A stretch of 18,682 bases of DNA from an uncultured Oscillospiraceae bacterium (GTDB lineage Bacteria > Bacillota > Clostridia > Oscillospirales > Oscillospiraceae): contig CAJULD010000048.1 in assembly GCA_910587505.1 (NCBI GenBank), positions 1-18,682 on the forward strand. Reading direction: 5' to 3'. The notes under the pieces were generated by a model. It was given only the letters and a program-made list of their open reading frames with translations, was not told where the DNA came from and ran no database searches. A program made the position numbers and the translations under genes. Within the stretch, counting starts at the first letter, position 1; each line of letters starts with the position of its first letter. Below, in pieces: positions 7,399 through 14,596 of the stretch.

Positions 7399-9330
7399 AT
7401 GCGAGACGGCTTCATCTGCGTCGCCGCCGGTACGCCGAAGATCAGGGTGGCGGACTGCCGGTTCAACGCGGAACAGATCTTTACCATGATGCGGGAGGCG
7501 GACCAGCAGGGCGTCAGGATTCTGGCCCTGCCGGAGCTTTGCCTGACGGGCTACACCTGCGGAGATCTGTTTTTACAGGACACGCTGCTCCGCGGCGCGG
7601 CGGAGGGCCTGCGGACCATTCTGGAGGCTACCCGCCACCTGGAAATCCTTACCGCCCTGGGGATGCCCGTCCGGGCGGGAGGAAAGCTCTTCAACTGCGC
7701 CGTGGTGATCCAGAAAGGCCGGGTCCTGGCGGTGGTGCCCAAGACCTGCCTGCCCAACTACGGCGAATTTAATGAAACGCGCTGGTTCCAGAGCGGCGCG
7801 GACTGCGGTGACGGGCTGCGGCCCCAGGATGAAGCGCTGGCCTCTGGCAGCTGCGGCGGCGTTGGCCAATGCCTCATCGACTGTCCGGATATCCCCGGGC
7901 TGACGGTTGGCGTGGAGATTTGCGAGGACCTGTGGGCCAGCGACCCGCCCTCCCGCCGTCTGGCGGAGGCAGGAGCTACCGTGATTTTGAACCTCTCCGC
8001 CTCCAACGAGGTGGTGGGCAAGGCCGCCTACCGCCGCCAGCTGGTGGTGGGGCAATCGGGACGGCTCTGCTGCGCCTGTGTTTACGCCGACGCCGGGGAG
8101 GGGGAATCCACCACCGATCTGGTATTCGCCGGCCACAACATGATCGCGGAAAACGGGGCCATGCTGGCGGAAAGCCGCTTTTCCACCGGGCTGACCATCG
8201 CGGACATCGACGTGCAGCGGCTGACCGGCGAGCGGCGGCGGCTGACCCCTTTCCCCGCCGTGAACGCGGCGGGCCTGTACCGCAGCGAGGCGGAGTTCAC
8301 CCTCCTCGACACCAGGATCCGCCGGTACGTTTCCCCCACGCCCTTCATTCCGGAGAACGCCGCCGACCGGGTGGGCCGCTGCGAGGAGATATTGACCATC
8401 GCCGCGCTGGGGCTCAAAAAGCGGCTGGAGCACACCGGGGCCCGCGCCGCCGTGGTGGGCCTCTCCGGCGGGCTGGACAGTACGCTGGCCCTGCTGATTA
8501 CCGCTCTGGCCATGGGGATGCTCCACCGGAGCGCCGGCGACATCGTGGCCATCACCATGCCCTGCTTCGGCACCACGGACCGGACCAGAAACAACGCCGT
8601 CCTGCTGGCAGAGCACATGGGAGCCACCCTGCGGACCATCCCCATCGGCGACACCGTCCGCAGCCACTTCCGGGACATCGGCCACAACCCGGACATCCAC
8701 GATGTGACCTATGAAAACGCCCAGGCGCGGGAGCGGACCCAGGTGCTTATGGACGTGGCCAACGAGCTGGGCGGCCTGGTAATCGGCACCGGGGATCTCA
8801 GCGAACTGGCTCTGGGCTGGGCCACCTACAACGGCGACCACATGAGCATGTACGGCGTCAACGCCTCCATTCCCAAGACGCTGGTCCGCCATCTGGTGGA
8901 CTATGTGGCGCGGGACAACCTGAAAAAGGACGAGGAGCTGACCCATGTGCTGGAGGATATTCTGGACACCCCCGTCTCTCCCGAGCTGCTCCCGGCAGTC
9001 CAGGGGCAGATCACCCACCGGACGGAGGATCTGGTGGGCCCTTATGAGCTCCACGACTTTTTCCTGTATTACGTCATCCGCTGGGGCTTCAGGCCCCGGA
9101 AGATCCTCCGGCTGGCGGAGTGCGCCTTCCACCGCGCCTACAGCCGGGACGTGATCCTGAAATGGCTGAAGTGCTTCTATCGCCGCTTCTTTTTCCAGCA
9201 GTTCAAACGCTCCTGCCTGCCCGACGGGCCCAAGGTGGGATCGGTAGCCCTCAGTCCCCGCGGAGACTGGCGGATGCCCAGCGACGCCGCGGTCCGGCTG
9301 TGGCTGGAGGAGCTGGAGAGCTGTCAGTAA
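7399..9330 (+). CDS. nadE: Glutamine-dependent NAD+ synthetase
   Basis: 643 residues. Last step of NAD biosynthesis: deamido-NAD + ATP + glutamine to NAD, in the cytosol. The N-terminal nitrilase-type glutaminase domain (about 1-275) has the full Glu-Lys-Cys triad: E46 (ALPELCLTGY), K115 (VPKTCLPNYGEF) and C175 (VGVEICEDLW). The C-terminal synthetase domain (about 320-643) has the PP-loop VVGLSGGLDSTLAL (SGG at 356-358), the GTGDLSELALGW segment and other N-type ATP pyrophosphatase features. Length is normal for the two-domain bacterial type. The ATG has GGGAGG 11 nt upstream. It is probably transcribed alone; no plus-strand terminator was seen before the recombinase gene, so read-through is possible. 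Confidence 0.96.
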   Translation: MRDGFICVAAGTPKIRVADCRFNAEQIFTMMREADQQGVRILALPELCLTGYTCGDLFLQDTLLRGAAEGLRTILEATRHLEILTALGMPVRAGGKLFNCAVVIQKGRVLAVVPKTCLPNYGEFNETRWFQSGADCGDGLRPQDEALASGSCGGVGQCLIDCPDIPGLTVGVEICEDLWASDPPSRRLAEAGATVILNLSASNEVVGKAAYRRQLVVGQSGRLCCACVYADAGEGESTTDLVFAGHNMIAENGAMLAESRFSTGLTIADIDVQRLTGERRRLTPFPAVNAAGLYRSEAEFTLLDTRIRRYVSPTPFIPENAADRVGRCEEILTIAALGLKKRLEHTGARAAVVGLSGGLDSTLALLITALAMGMLHRSAGDIVAITMPCFGTTDRTRNNAVLLAEHMGATLRTIPIGDTVRSHFRDIGHNPDIHDVTYENAQARERTQVLMDVANELGGLVIGTGDLSELALGWATYNGDHMSMYGVNASIPKTLVRHLVDYVARDNLKKDEELTHVLEDILDTPVSPELLPAVQGQITHRTEDLVGPYELHDFFLYYVIRWGFRPRKILRLAECAFHRAYSRDVILKWLKCFYRRFFFQQFKRSCLPDGPKVGSVALSPRGDWRMPSDAAVRLWLEELESCQ

Positions 9331-9353
9331 AATTTTTGATTCGCATACAAAAA

Positions 9354-9401
9354 AAGCCCTCTTTTGTGTGAAACTAAAGGAGATCACACAAAAGGGGGCT
9401 T
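9354..9401 (-). terminator. 18-bp hairpin, strong terminator on the minus strand; covers the recombinase ribosome site on the plus strand
   Basis: Arms 9354-9371 and 9384-9401 pair over 18 bp with one T-G wobble, around a 12-nt loop that contains AAAGGAGA. On the minus strand the stem is followed by TTTTTTTGTATGCG, a classic U-tract. On the plus strand no T-run follows; instead the 3' arm contains AAGGGGG, the only ribosome site at suitable distance from the GTG start of the next gene. The element may thus end antisense transcripts and also limit translation of the recombinase. Confidence 0.75.
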
Positions 9402-9404
9402 ACT

Positions 9405-10238
9405 GTGTATATTACCAGAGAAGACGTTACACGCTTTACCGCTCATCTGGCGGAAGAGGAGAAATCCGCCGCCACTATTGAAAAATACCGCCGGGAAGCG
9501 CTGCGCTTTCTGACCTGGCTGGACGGCCGGGCAGTCAGTCAGGAGCTGGCCTGCGCGTACAGGCAGACGCTGGAGGAGGTCCGCACGCCTGCCGGCGTCA
9601 ACGGAGCCGCCGCCGCGCTGAACCGGCTGTTCGGCTTTCTGCACCTGTACGGCTGCCGTCTGCGGCCCGTAAAGCTTCAGCGGCAGATTTTCCGCGACGA
9701 GACCAGGGAGCTGACTCAAAGCGAATACCGCAGGCTGCTGGCCGCGGCAAGAAACCGGGGCAGCGAACGTCTGCTCCTTGTCATGGAGACCATATGCTCT
9801 ACGGGCATCCGGGTCGGCGAGCTCCGCTTTTTCACGGTAGAGGCGGTCCGGCTGGGCCGCGCCGAGGTCCGCAACAAGGGGAAGGTCCGCACCGTCTTCC
9901 TCCCTCTCAAGCTGCAGAAAGTGCTGCTGAAGTATGCCGGAACGCAGGGACTGACCGGCGGACCTGTGTTCGTCACCCGCTCCGGGAAGCCCCTGGACCG
10001 CAGCAACATCTGGTCCGACATGAAGACCCTGTGCGCAGCCGCCGGGGTCCATCCGGGCAAGGTTTTTCCCCACAATCTCCGCCATCTCTTTGCCCGGAGC
10101 TATTACAGTCTGGAGAAGGACATCGTCCGTCTGGCCGATATTCTGGGCCATTCCAGCGTCAATACCACCAGGATTTATACCATGGAGTCCGGTTATGTGC
10201 ACCGCCGGCAGCTGGAACGACTGCATCTTCTGCTGTAA
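9405..10238 (+). CDS. Tyrosine recombinase/integrase, XerC/D-like (intact)
   Basis: 277 residues. Site-specific recombinase that cuts and joins DNA through a covalent phosphotyrosine. All catalytic residues are visible: R136 (STGIRVGEL), K158 (RNKGKVRTVFL), H223 and R226 (FPHNLRHLFAR), H249 (ILGHSS) and the nucleophile Y258 (TTRIYTM). The N-terminal SAM-like DNA-binding domain spans about residues 3-95. The start is GTG; AAGGGGG lies 8 nt upstream and a stop (TAA at 9375) precludes an earlier start. The TAA stop overlaps the first base of a palindromic site (10238-10261). It is short and has no phage or conjugation genes beside it, so a DNA-inversion or resolution role is more likely than prophage integration. 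It probably acts on the two flanking palindromes; that is inference. Confidence 0.92.
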   Translation: MYITREDVTRFTAHLAEEEKSAATIEKYRREALRFLTWLDGRAVSQELACAYRQTLEEVRTPAGVNGAAAALNRLFGFLHLYGCRLRPVKLQRQIFRDETRELTQSEYRRLLAAARNRGSERLLLVMETICSTGIRVGELRFFTVEAVRLGRAEVRNKGKVRTVFLPLKLQKVLLKYAGTQGLTGGPVFVTRSGKPLDRSNIWSDMKTLCAAAGVHPGKVFPHNLRHLFARSYYSLEKDIVRLADILGHSSVNTTRIYTMESGYVHRRQLERLHLLL

Positions 10239-10264
10239 CCACGGAATAATCATTCCGTGGTAAA
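10238..10264. repeat. Left half of a 27-bp inverted repeat; putative recombination site
   Basis: The core has 9-bp arms ACCACGGAA and TTCCGTGGT around a 6-bp centre TAATCA, followed by AAA. Paired 9-11-bp arms around 6-8 bp is the usual form of a tyrosine recombinase site. It starts in the stop codon of the intact recombinase. Its centre is the reverse complement of that in the right copy, so the 27-bp stretch is perfectly inverted relative to 10520-10546. Confidence 0.7.
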
Positions 10265-10519
10265 CCCGGGGGCCTCCGGTCCCGGACCTCCTGCATCGCG
10301 AGCACCTGGCGGAGAAGAAGAGCTGCAATACCCCGGAAAGCACCGGTTTTTCTTCTGGCGGACCGGCGCTTGAGGGACTCTGCCTGCCGGCCCGCTAAAG
10401 AGAGACTGCCTGTAAGGGGGCGGAAGAAGTGTTTTCCACAGGTCAGAGCCTTGCCATTACGGGCGTTCTGTGTTAATATGTAGATGCAAAAAGTATCGGC
10501 ACAGAAACATAAAAGCAGA
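10265..10519. other. Putative 255-bp invertible segment carrying a promoter
   Basis: Non-coding DNA bounded by a perfect 27-bp inverted repeat and flanked by two recombinase genes. It holds a GGTCC-C-GGACC dyad near the left end, a weak CCGG/CCGG hairpin followed by TTTTTCTTCT (about 10333-10357), and an outward promoter at 10451-10479. No gene was found in it. If it flips, the promoter would point left into the 3' end of the intact recombinase gene. Confidence 0.5.
10451..10479 (+). promoter_or_regulatory. Extended -10 promoter inside the putative invertible segment
   Basis: TTGCCA (10451-10456), 17-bp spacer, TAATAT (10474-10479) preceded by TG at 10471-10472. It points to the second recombinase gene, with an expected leader of about 85 nt that includes the right palindrome. 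Confidence 0.7.
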
Positions 10520-10546
10520 TTTACCACGGAATGATTATTCCGTGGT
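10520..10546. repeat. Right half of the 27-bp inverted repeat; putative recombination site
   Basis: TTT followed by arms ACCACGGAA and TTCCGTGGT around TGATTA, the reverse complement of the left centre TAATCA. With flanking AAA (10547-10549) this copy is a 30-bp palindrome apart from the centre. It lies 24 bp before the start codon of the second recombinase, inside its predicted mRNA leader. Confidence 0.7.
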
Positions 10547-10570
10547 AAACCCGGGGGGAGGAGAATCGCC

Positions 10571-11371
10571 ATGACCGAACAACTGACGCCGGAGAAAATC
10601 GGACTCTTTCTGTCCTGTCTGAGGGAAAAGGGCAGGGGGGAAGCTTCCCTGAAAAGCTACCGCCACGTACTGCGCCTGCTGTACGACTGGCTGCCGGAAG
10701 ACAAGCGCATCGGCGCGGAAACCGCTCCGGACTGGAAGGCCTGGCTGGACAGCCAGGAGCTGTCCCCCGTGACGGTGGACGTCCGCATTTCCGTCTGGAA
10801 CGGACTGGCGCAGTATCTGGGCCATCGGGAATGGCAGCTGGAGGAATTTCACCGGCCGGCGGCGGCGCCTCAGCCGGAGCTGAGCCGGGCAGAATACCTC
10901 CGGATGCTGTCCGCCGCAAAAATGCTGGGAAACGAGCGGTCATACCTGCTGGTCAAGGTTCTGGGGGGCGCGGGAATGCGGGTACAGGAGCTGCCGCAGC
11001 TGACGGTGGAGGCGGTGCGGCGGGGCACGGTCCATCTGGCGTATCACAACAGCCGCCAGCAGCGGCTGCTGCGGCTGCCGGAGCTCCTGCGGCAGGAGCT
11101 TCTGGATTATATCCGGCGGGAAGGTCCGGAGAGCGGCCCCGTCTTTGCCACCGCCGGAGGCAATCCCCTCCCCCGCACGCGGGTCTACACCTTCGTCCGG
11201 GCCGCCGGTCAGGCCGCCTGCGTCCCGGAGGAAAAAGCCACGCCCCGCTGTCTGTGGAAAATGTATACCTCCACGCAGGAGGAAATCCGGACCTGCGCCG
11301 CGCTGCTGGCCCGGCAGCGCTATGACCGGATGCTGGAGGAGGAGCAGCTGGCGGTCGGGTGGAAGGCATAA
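10571..11371 (+). CDS. Degenerate tyrosine-recombinase paralogue, probably catalytically dead
   Basis: 266 residues and no internal stop. The N-terminal core-binding domain (about 5-95) and the start of the catalytic domain (ELSRAEYLRMLSAAK, GAGMRVQEL with R137, LPQLTVEAV) are clearly like those of the neighbouring intact enzyme. Beyond that, the key residues are gone: the HxxR box reads PRCLW (His to Arg, Arg to Trp at about 226-229), the GHSS box reads ARQR, no nucleophile Tyr is found in the usual place, and the beta-hairpin Lys region reads HNSRQQRLLRLP. It has a strong SD (GGGGGGAGGAG, 10553-10563), its own promoter and an open frame, so it looks maintained and not decayed. Possible role: DNA-binding partner or regulator of the intact recombinase; inference. 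Confidence 0.8.
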   Translation: MTEQLTPEKIGLFLSCLREKGRGEASLKSYRHVLRLLYDWLPEDKRIGAETAPDWKAWLDSQELSPVTVDVRISVWNGLAQYLGHREWQLEEFHRPAAAPQPELSRAEYLRMLSAAKMLGNERSYLLVKVLGGAGMRVQELPQLTVEAVRRGTVHLAYHNSRQQRLLRLPELLRQELLDYIRREGPESGPVFATAGGNPLPRTRVYTFVRAAGQAACVPEEKATPRCLWKMYTSTQEEIRTCAALLARQRYDRMLEEEQLAVGWKA

Positions 11372-11492
11372 TGCCGGCGGCTGTACATATTCCACAAATA
11401 CCGCCTCCTCTCTTTGTCATCCCTCTGCTTTTCTGACAGAATCAACCAAGGAATCGCAGTTTTGTCCCGTTCCGTTGGACAGGAAAACGCTT

Positions 11493-11498
11493 TATAAT
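11493..11498 (+). promoter_or_regulatory. -10 element before the ABC transporter operon
   Basis: A perfect TATAAT at 11493-11498; the -35 at 17-bp spacing is poor (TTCCGT, 11470-11475), which may mean activator dependence. A small palindrome CAATTT-T-AAATTG (11522-11534) lies between it and the AAAGGAG ribosome site. Confidence 0.5.
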
Positions 11499-11555
11499 GG
11501 GATTGTGGAAGATTTCCCCGGCAATTTTAAATTGAGATGAAAAGGAGACAAAACC

Positions 11556-12845
11556 ATGAAGAAAGCACTTGCACTGCTGCTGGCTCTGGTTATGACCCTG
11601 GCTCTGGCGGCCTGCGGGAAGAAGGACGACGCCCCCGCTCCCGACGCCAGTCAGCCCGGCTCCAGCGAGCCCGCGCCCTCTACCCCCGATCCCGCGCCCG
11701 CCGACGACGCGGATTACTCCGGCTATACCATCCGCATCTACTCCAACTCCAACTCTACCGAGCGTACCACCTGGCTCATCAACGAGGCCAGGGACGCCGG
11801 CTTCACCATCTCCATTGACGACAACTCCGTCATCTCCGGAGATACCGCCGCCATCCAGGCCGCCAACGAGAACAAGGACGGCGACCTGATCTTCGGCCTG
11901 AACGAGACCCGCTGGAGCCAGCTGGTGGACGGCACCTATGAGAACCTGAAGATCATGGACTGGACCCCCACCTGGGCCGGCGATGTGGGCGAGTACGTCT
12001 ATCCCGGCAAGGCCTACGGTCTGGTTATCCAGAACGTGCTGATGCTCTACCGCAACGATGAGCTGGGCACCAACGGTCAGGAGCTGCATTTTGACCACTG
12101 GGCCGACATCGTGGACTGCGGCTACAGCTGGTATCGCCAGAACAAGGTGGGCGGCACCACCAACGCCAACATCAACTCCGCCATGCTCTACGCCTTCGTC
12201 GATCCCTCCTCCCCCGCCGGCGGCATCTCCGTGGACGGCTGGAAGACCCTGTGGAAGTACTGCGAGCAGGGCAAGAGCGGCGGCGAAGACTACAAGTACG
12301 GCTTCGATCCCCTGAACAAGGGCGACGTCCAGGTCTCCACCTTCTACTCCTCCTCCCTGTACGGCAAGATCGATGCCGCCGCCGAGAGCTCCGAGAATCC
12401 TCTGCGGGGTGCTCTGGAGCCGGAGAACTGGGCTCTGGTGGACATCAAGGACGGCACCTACTACATCGCCGAGTACATCGGTATCCTGGACAGGGCCGGC
12501 CGCAGTGAGGAAGAGACCGCCGCCGTCAAGGCCTTTGCCGAGTGGTTCGGCTCCGCCGACGTGCAGGCCGCCTGGGGCGAGGAGTTTGACTCCTATCCCT
12601 GCAACACCGCCGCTGCCGACATTCTCTATCCCTCCGGCGTGCCCGAAATCTACACCCTCAAGAACTTCGCTCTGAGCAAGGTGGACGGCGACACCACCTA
12701 CGCCGAGTACGTGGCCGCCCACTCCAGCGAGTGGACCAACATCATGACCAACCTGGGCTTCTATTGGGCCGACGCCAGCGGCGCCGCCGCCGAGCCCGAT
12801 TGGGACAATCTGGATTGGAGCACCCTGACCCAGTCCGCCGAGTAA
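11556..12845 (+). CDS. Extracellular solute-binding lipoprotein of an ABC importer (binding protein 1)
   Basis: 429 residues. Signal peptide with lipobox LALAAC and lipidated Cys at residue 20, then a flexible linker rich in Asp, Pro, Ser and Ala (about 21-53), then a two-lobed family 1-type binding domain. Seen: YTIRIYSNSN at the first beta strand, GDLIFGLNETRW in the first lobe and a hinge-like return (GLVIQNVLMLYRNDEL, about 155-170). It captures a solute outside the cell and delivers it to the membrane permease. It resembles periplasmic binding proteins of the iron/thiamine/polyamine group, but the ligand cannot be named. Start is clear from AAAGGAG (11541-11547). It is first in the transporter operon and separated from the ATPase by a strong hairpin. 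Confidence 0.87.
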   Translation: MKKALALLLALVMTLALAACGKKDDAPAPDASQPGSSEPAPSTPDPAPADDADYSGYTIRIYSNSNSTERTTWLINEARDAGFTISIDDNSVISGDTAAIQAANENKDGDLIFGLNETRWSQLVDGTYENLKIMDWTPTWAGDVGEYVYPGKAYGLVIQNVLMLYRNDELGTNGQELHFDHWADIVDCGYSWYRQNKVGGTTNANINSAMLYAFVDPSSPAGGISVDGWKTLWKYCEQGKSGGEDYKYGFDPLNKGDVQVSTFYSSSLYGKIDAAAESSENPLRGALEPENWALVDIKDGTYYIAEYIGILDRAGRSEEETAAVKAFAEWFGSADVQAAWGEEFDSYPCNTAAADILYPSGVPEIYTLKNFALSKVDGDTTYAEYVAAHSSEWTNIMTNLGFYWADASGAAAEPDWDNLDWSTLTQSAE

Positions 12846-12866
12846 AATCCATTTTCCCGCATCCAC

Positions 12867-12898
12867 CTGTGGCGAGCCGGTCCCCCGGCTCGCCACAG
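12867..12898 (+). terminator. Perfect 14-bp intergenic hairpin after binding protein 1
   Basis: CTGTGGCGAGCCGG (12867-12880), TCCC loop, exact complement 12885-12898, followed only by ATTTACC. The poor T-run suggests partial termination or 3'-end protection, which would give more binding protein than transporter. No separate promoter is obvious before the ATPase gene. Confidence 0.6.
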
Positions 12899-12942
12899 AT
12901 TTACCGGGTAGAATCAATTTTAAAGAGAGGGAGCTGCCGCTT

Positions 12943-13968
12943 ATGATCAGACTCAACGACATTGTTGTCAAATTCGGGGATTTCACCGCCCTGCACAGCA
13001 TCAACGTCCACGTGAAGGAGGGGGAGTTCTTTACCTTCCTGGGCCCCTCCGGCTGCGGGAAGACCACCACCCTGCGCACCCTCACCGGATTTATCGAGCC
13101 GGTGTCCGGGTCCGTGGTGGTGAAGGACAGGGATATTACCCATGTGCCCATCGAGGAGCGGAACATCGGTATCGTCTTTCAGTCCTACGCCCTGTTTCCC
13201 ACCATGACGGTGTATGACAACATCGCCTTTGGCCTGAAGCTCAAGAAGCTGAAAAAGAAGGAGATCGATCAGAAGGTCCGGGAGATCGCCAGGAAGGTGG
13301 ATCTTTCCGACGAGCAGCTGGCCAAGGCCGTCAGCCAGCTCTCCGGCGGGCAGCAGCAGCGGGTGGCCATCGCCCGGGCTCTGGTCACCGGCCCCGCCAT
13401 CATCTGCATGGACGAGCCGCTGAGCAATCTGGACGCCAAGCTCCGGGTCCAGCTGCGCAACGAGCTGAAAAAAATGCAGAAGGACTTCGGCATTACCACC
13501 ATCTACGTCACCCACGACCAGGAGGAGGCCCTGACCCTCTCTGACCGGATCGCGGTGTTCAATAAAGGCGTCATCGAGCAGACCGGCACCCCCAACGAGA
13601 TCTACAACCACTCCGCCACCGAGTTCGTGTGCAACTTCATCGGCGACATCAACCGTCTCTCCGGCCCTGTGGTGGAGGCGCTGAACCGGACCGGCGGCAA
13701 ACTTGACCCCGCCATGCACAACTATATCCGTCTCGAGCGCATCCACGTCAACGTGGAGCCCCAGGCCGGCCAGGCTGCGCTGGAGGGGACCGTGGACAGC
13801 CGGGAGTATTACGGCCTTTACATCAAGTATTACATCGGTCTGGGCAGCCAGACCATCAAGGTCATTGAGAAAAACGACGGCGTGAACATTTACGAGCCCG
13901 GCCAGAAGGTGAAGGTGGTCATGGACCCCAGGGACGTGATGGCCTATCCCGCCGGAGCAGCGGAGTAA
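12943..13968 (+). CDS. ABC transporter ATP-binding protein (AfuC/FbpC/PotA-type)
   Basis: 341 residues. Cytosolic ATPase that powers the importer. All motifs are intact: Walker A GPSGCGKT (34-41), Q-loop Q80 (IGIVFQSYALFP), signature LSGGQQQR (133-140), Walker B AIICMDEP (D157, E158), D-loop SNLDAK and H-loop H191 (YVTHDQEEA). The C-terminal region (about 240-341) fits a TOBE-type domain, usual for importers of iron, polyamines, phosphonates or sugars. GAGAGGGAG precedes the ATG. It is followed 13 bp later by the methyltransferase gene, then the permease. Confidence 0.95.
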   Translation: MIRLNDIVVKFGDFTALHSINVHVKEGEFFTFLGPSGCGKTTTLRTLTGFIEPVSGSVVVKDRDITHVPIEERNIGIVFQSYALFPTMTVYDNIAFGLKLKKLKKKEIDQKVREIARKVDLSDEQLAKAVSQLSGGQQQRVAIARALVTGPAIICMDEPLSNLDAKLRVQLRNELKKMQKDFGITTIYVTHDQEEALTLSDRIAVFNKGVIEQTGTPNEIYNHSATEFVCNFIGDINRLSGPVVEALNRTGGKLDPAMHNYIRLERIHVNVEPQAGQAALEGTVDSREYYGLYIKYYIGLGSQTIKVIEKNDGVNIYEPGQKVKVVMDPRDVMAYPAGAAE

Positions 13969-13981
13969 AGGGGGTCCTCCG

Positions 13982-14596
13982 GTGTTAGGCTGTAAGGAAT
14001 TTTATGACAAAACCGCCGCCCGCTGGGCGGAGAATGGCTACCTGGACGAGGCGGAGCCGAAGTGCATGGACGAATTCTGCGCGCTGCTGCCCGCCGGGGG
14101 GCGGGTGCTGGACCTGTGCTGCGGGGCGGGATACGAGAGCTTTCGTCTCCGCCGCCGGGGATTCCGGCCGGTGGGACTGGATTTCAGCGGCGAGAGCCTT
14201 GCCATCGCCAGGGAGAGGAACCCGGAGGTCCCCTTTTTCCAGGGAGATCTGTTGGAGAGCTGTCCCCAGGTGGGACCGGTGGACGGCGTCATCTGCATCG
14301 CGGGGCTGGTCCATGTGGAGACGGCGGACCTGCCACTGGCCTTCCGGAGAATATCGGAGGTTCTGAAGCCCGGCGGGTATCTGCTGGCCTCCGTCCGGTA
14401 CGGCACAGGTCGGATGGAGGAGCGCAGCGTCAGCGAGATCGACGGCGAGACCTACGACCGGAATTTTATCGCCCACAACGAGGAGGAGCTCACCGCCGCC
14501 ATGGGGAAAGACTTTACCCTGGTCCGGGAGATGCCGTCCGATATGAAGATATGGGCCTGCTATCTGTTTCAGAAAAATAAGGAGGTACGCGTATGA
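13982..14596 (+). CDS. SAM-dependent class I methyltransferase
   Basis: 204 residues. Rossmann-type methyltransferase: motif I VLDLCCGAG (42-50), acidic D67 in PVGLDFS for ribose binding, and LKPGGYLL (128-135). The N-terminal FYDKTAARWAENGYL is common in small-molecule methyltransferases. The start is GTG with AAAGGGGG 8 nt upstream. It sits between the transporter ATPase and permease genes, and its TGA overlaps the permease ATG (ATGA), so the two are translationally coupled. The substrate is unknown. Placement inside the importer operon suggests it acts on the imported compound or a derivative, which is inference. Confidence 0.88.
   Translation: MLGCKEFYDKTAARWAENGYLDEAEPKCMDEFCALLPAGGRVLDLCCGAGYESFRLRRRGFRPVGLDFSGESLAIARERNPEVPFFQGDLLESCPQVGPVDGVICIAGLVHVETADLPLAFRRISEVLKPGGYLLASVRYGTGRMEERSVSEIDGETYDRNFIAHNEEELTAAMGKDFTLVREMPSDMKIWACYLFQKNKEVRV

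Noticed and set aside
7573..9387. 604-codon open frame on the minus strand
   Set aside because: Antisense shadow of nadE, whose catalytic motifs are all intact on the plus strand.
10238..10546. Palindromes as Fur-like operators (GGAATNATNATTCC core)
   Set aside because: Only loosely similar to an iron box, and the two copies are exact inverted partners flanking recombinase genes, which fits recombination sites better. Kept as an alternative, not called.
10159..10572. Minus-strand frame with a repeated PPGLPRN..SVV peptide
   Set aside because: The repeat in the peptide is just the two palindromic DNA sites translated; no start context.
9405..11371. Recombinase pair as part of a prophage, conjugative element or integron
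   Set aside because: No phage, relaxase, excisionase or cassette genes adjoin; flanking genes are ordinary chromosomal genes and no tRNA attachment site is visible.
11442..13166. 574-codon open frame on the minus strand
   Set aside because: Runs across two plus-strand transporter genes and the intergenic hairpin; low-complexity Gly/Val/Ala composition of a reverse frame.
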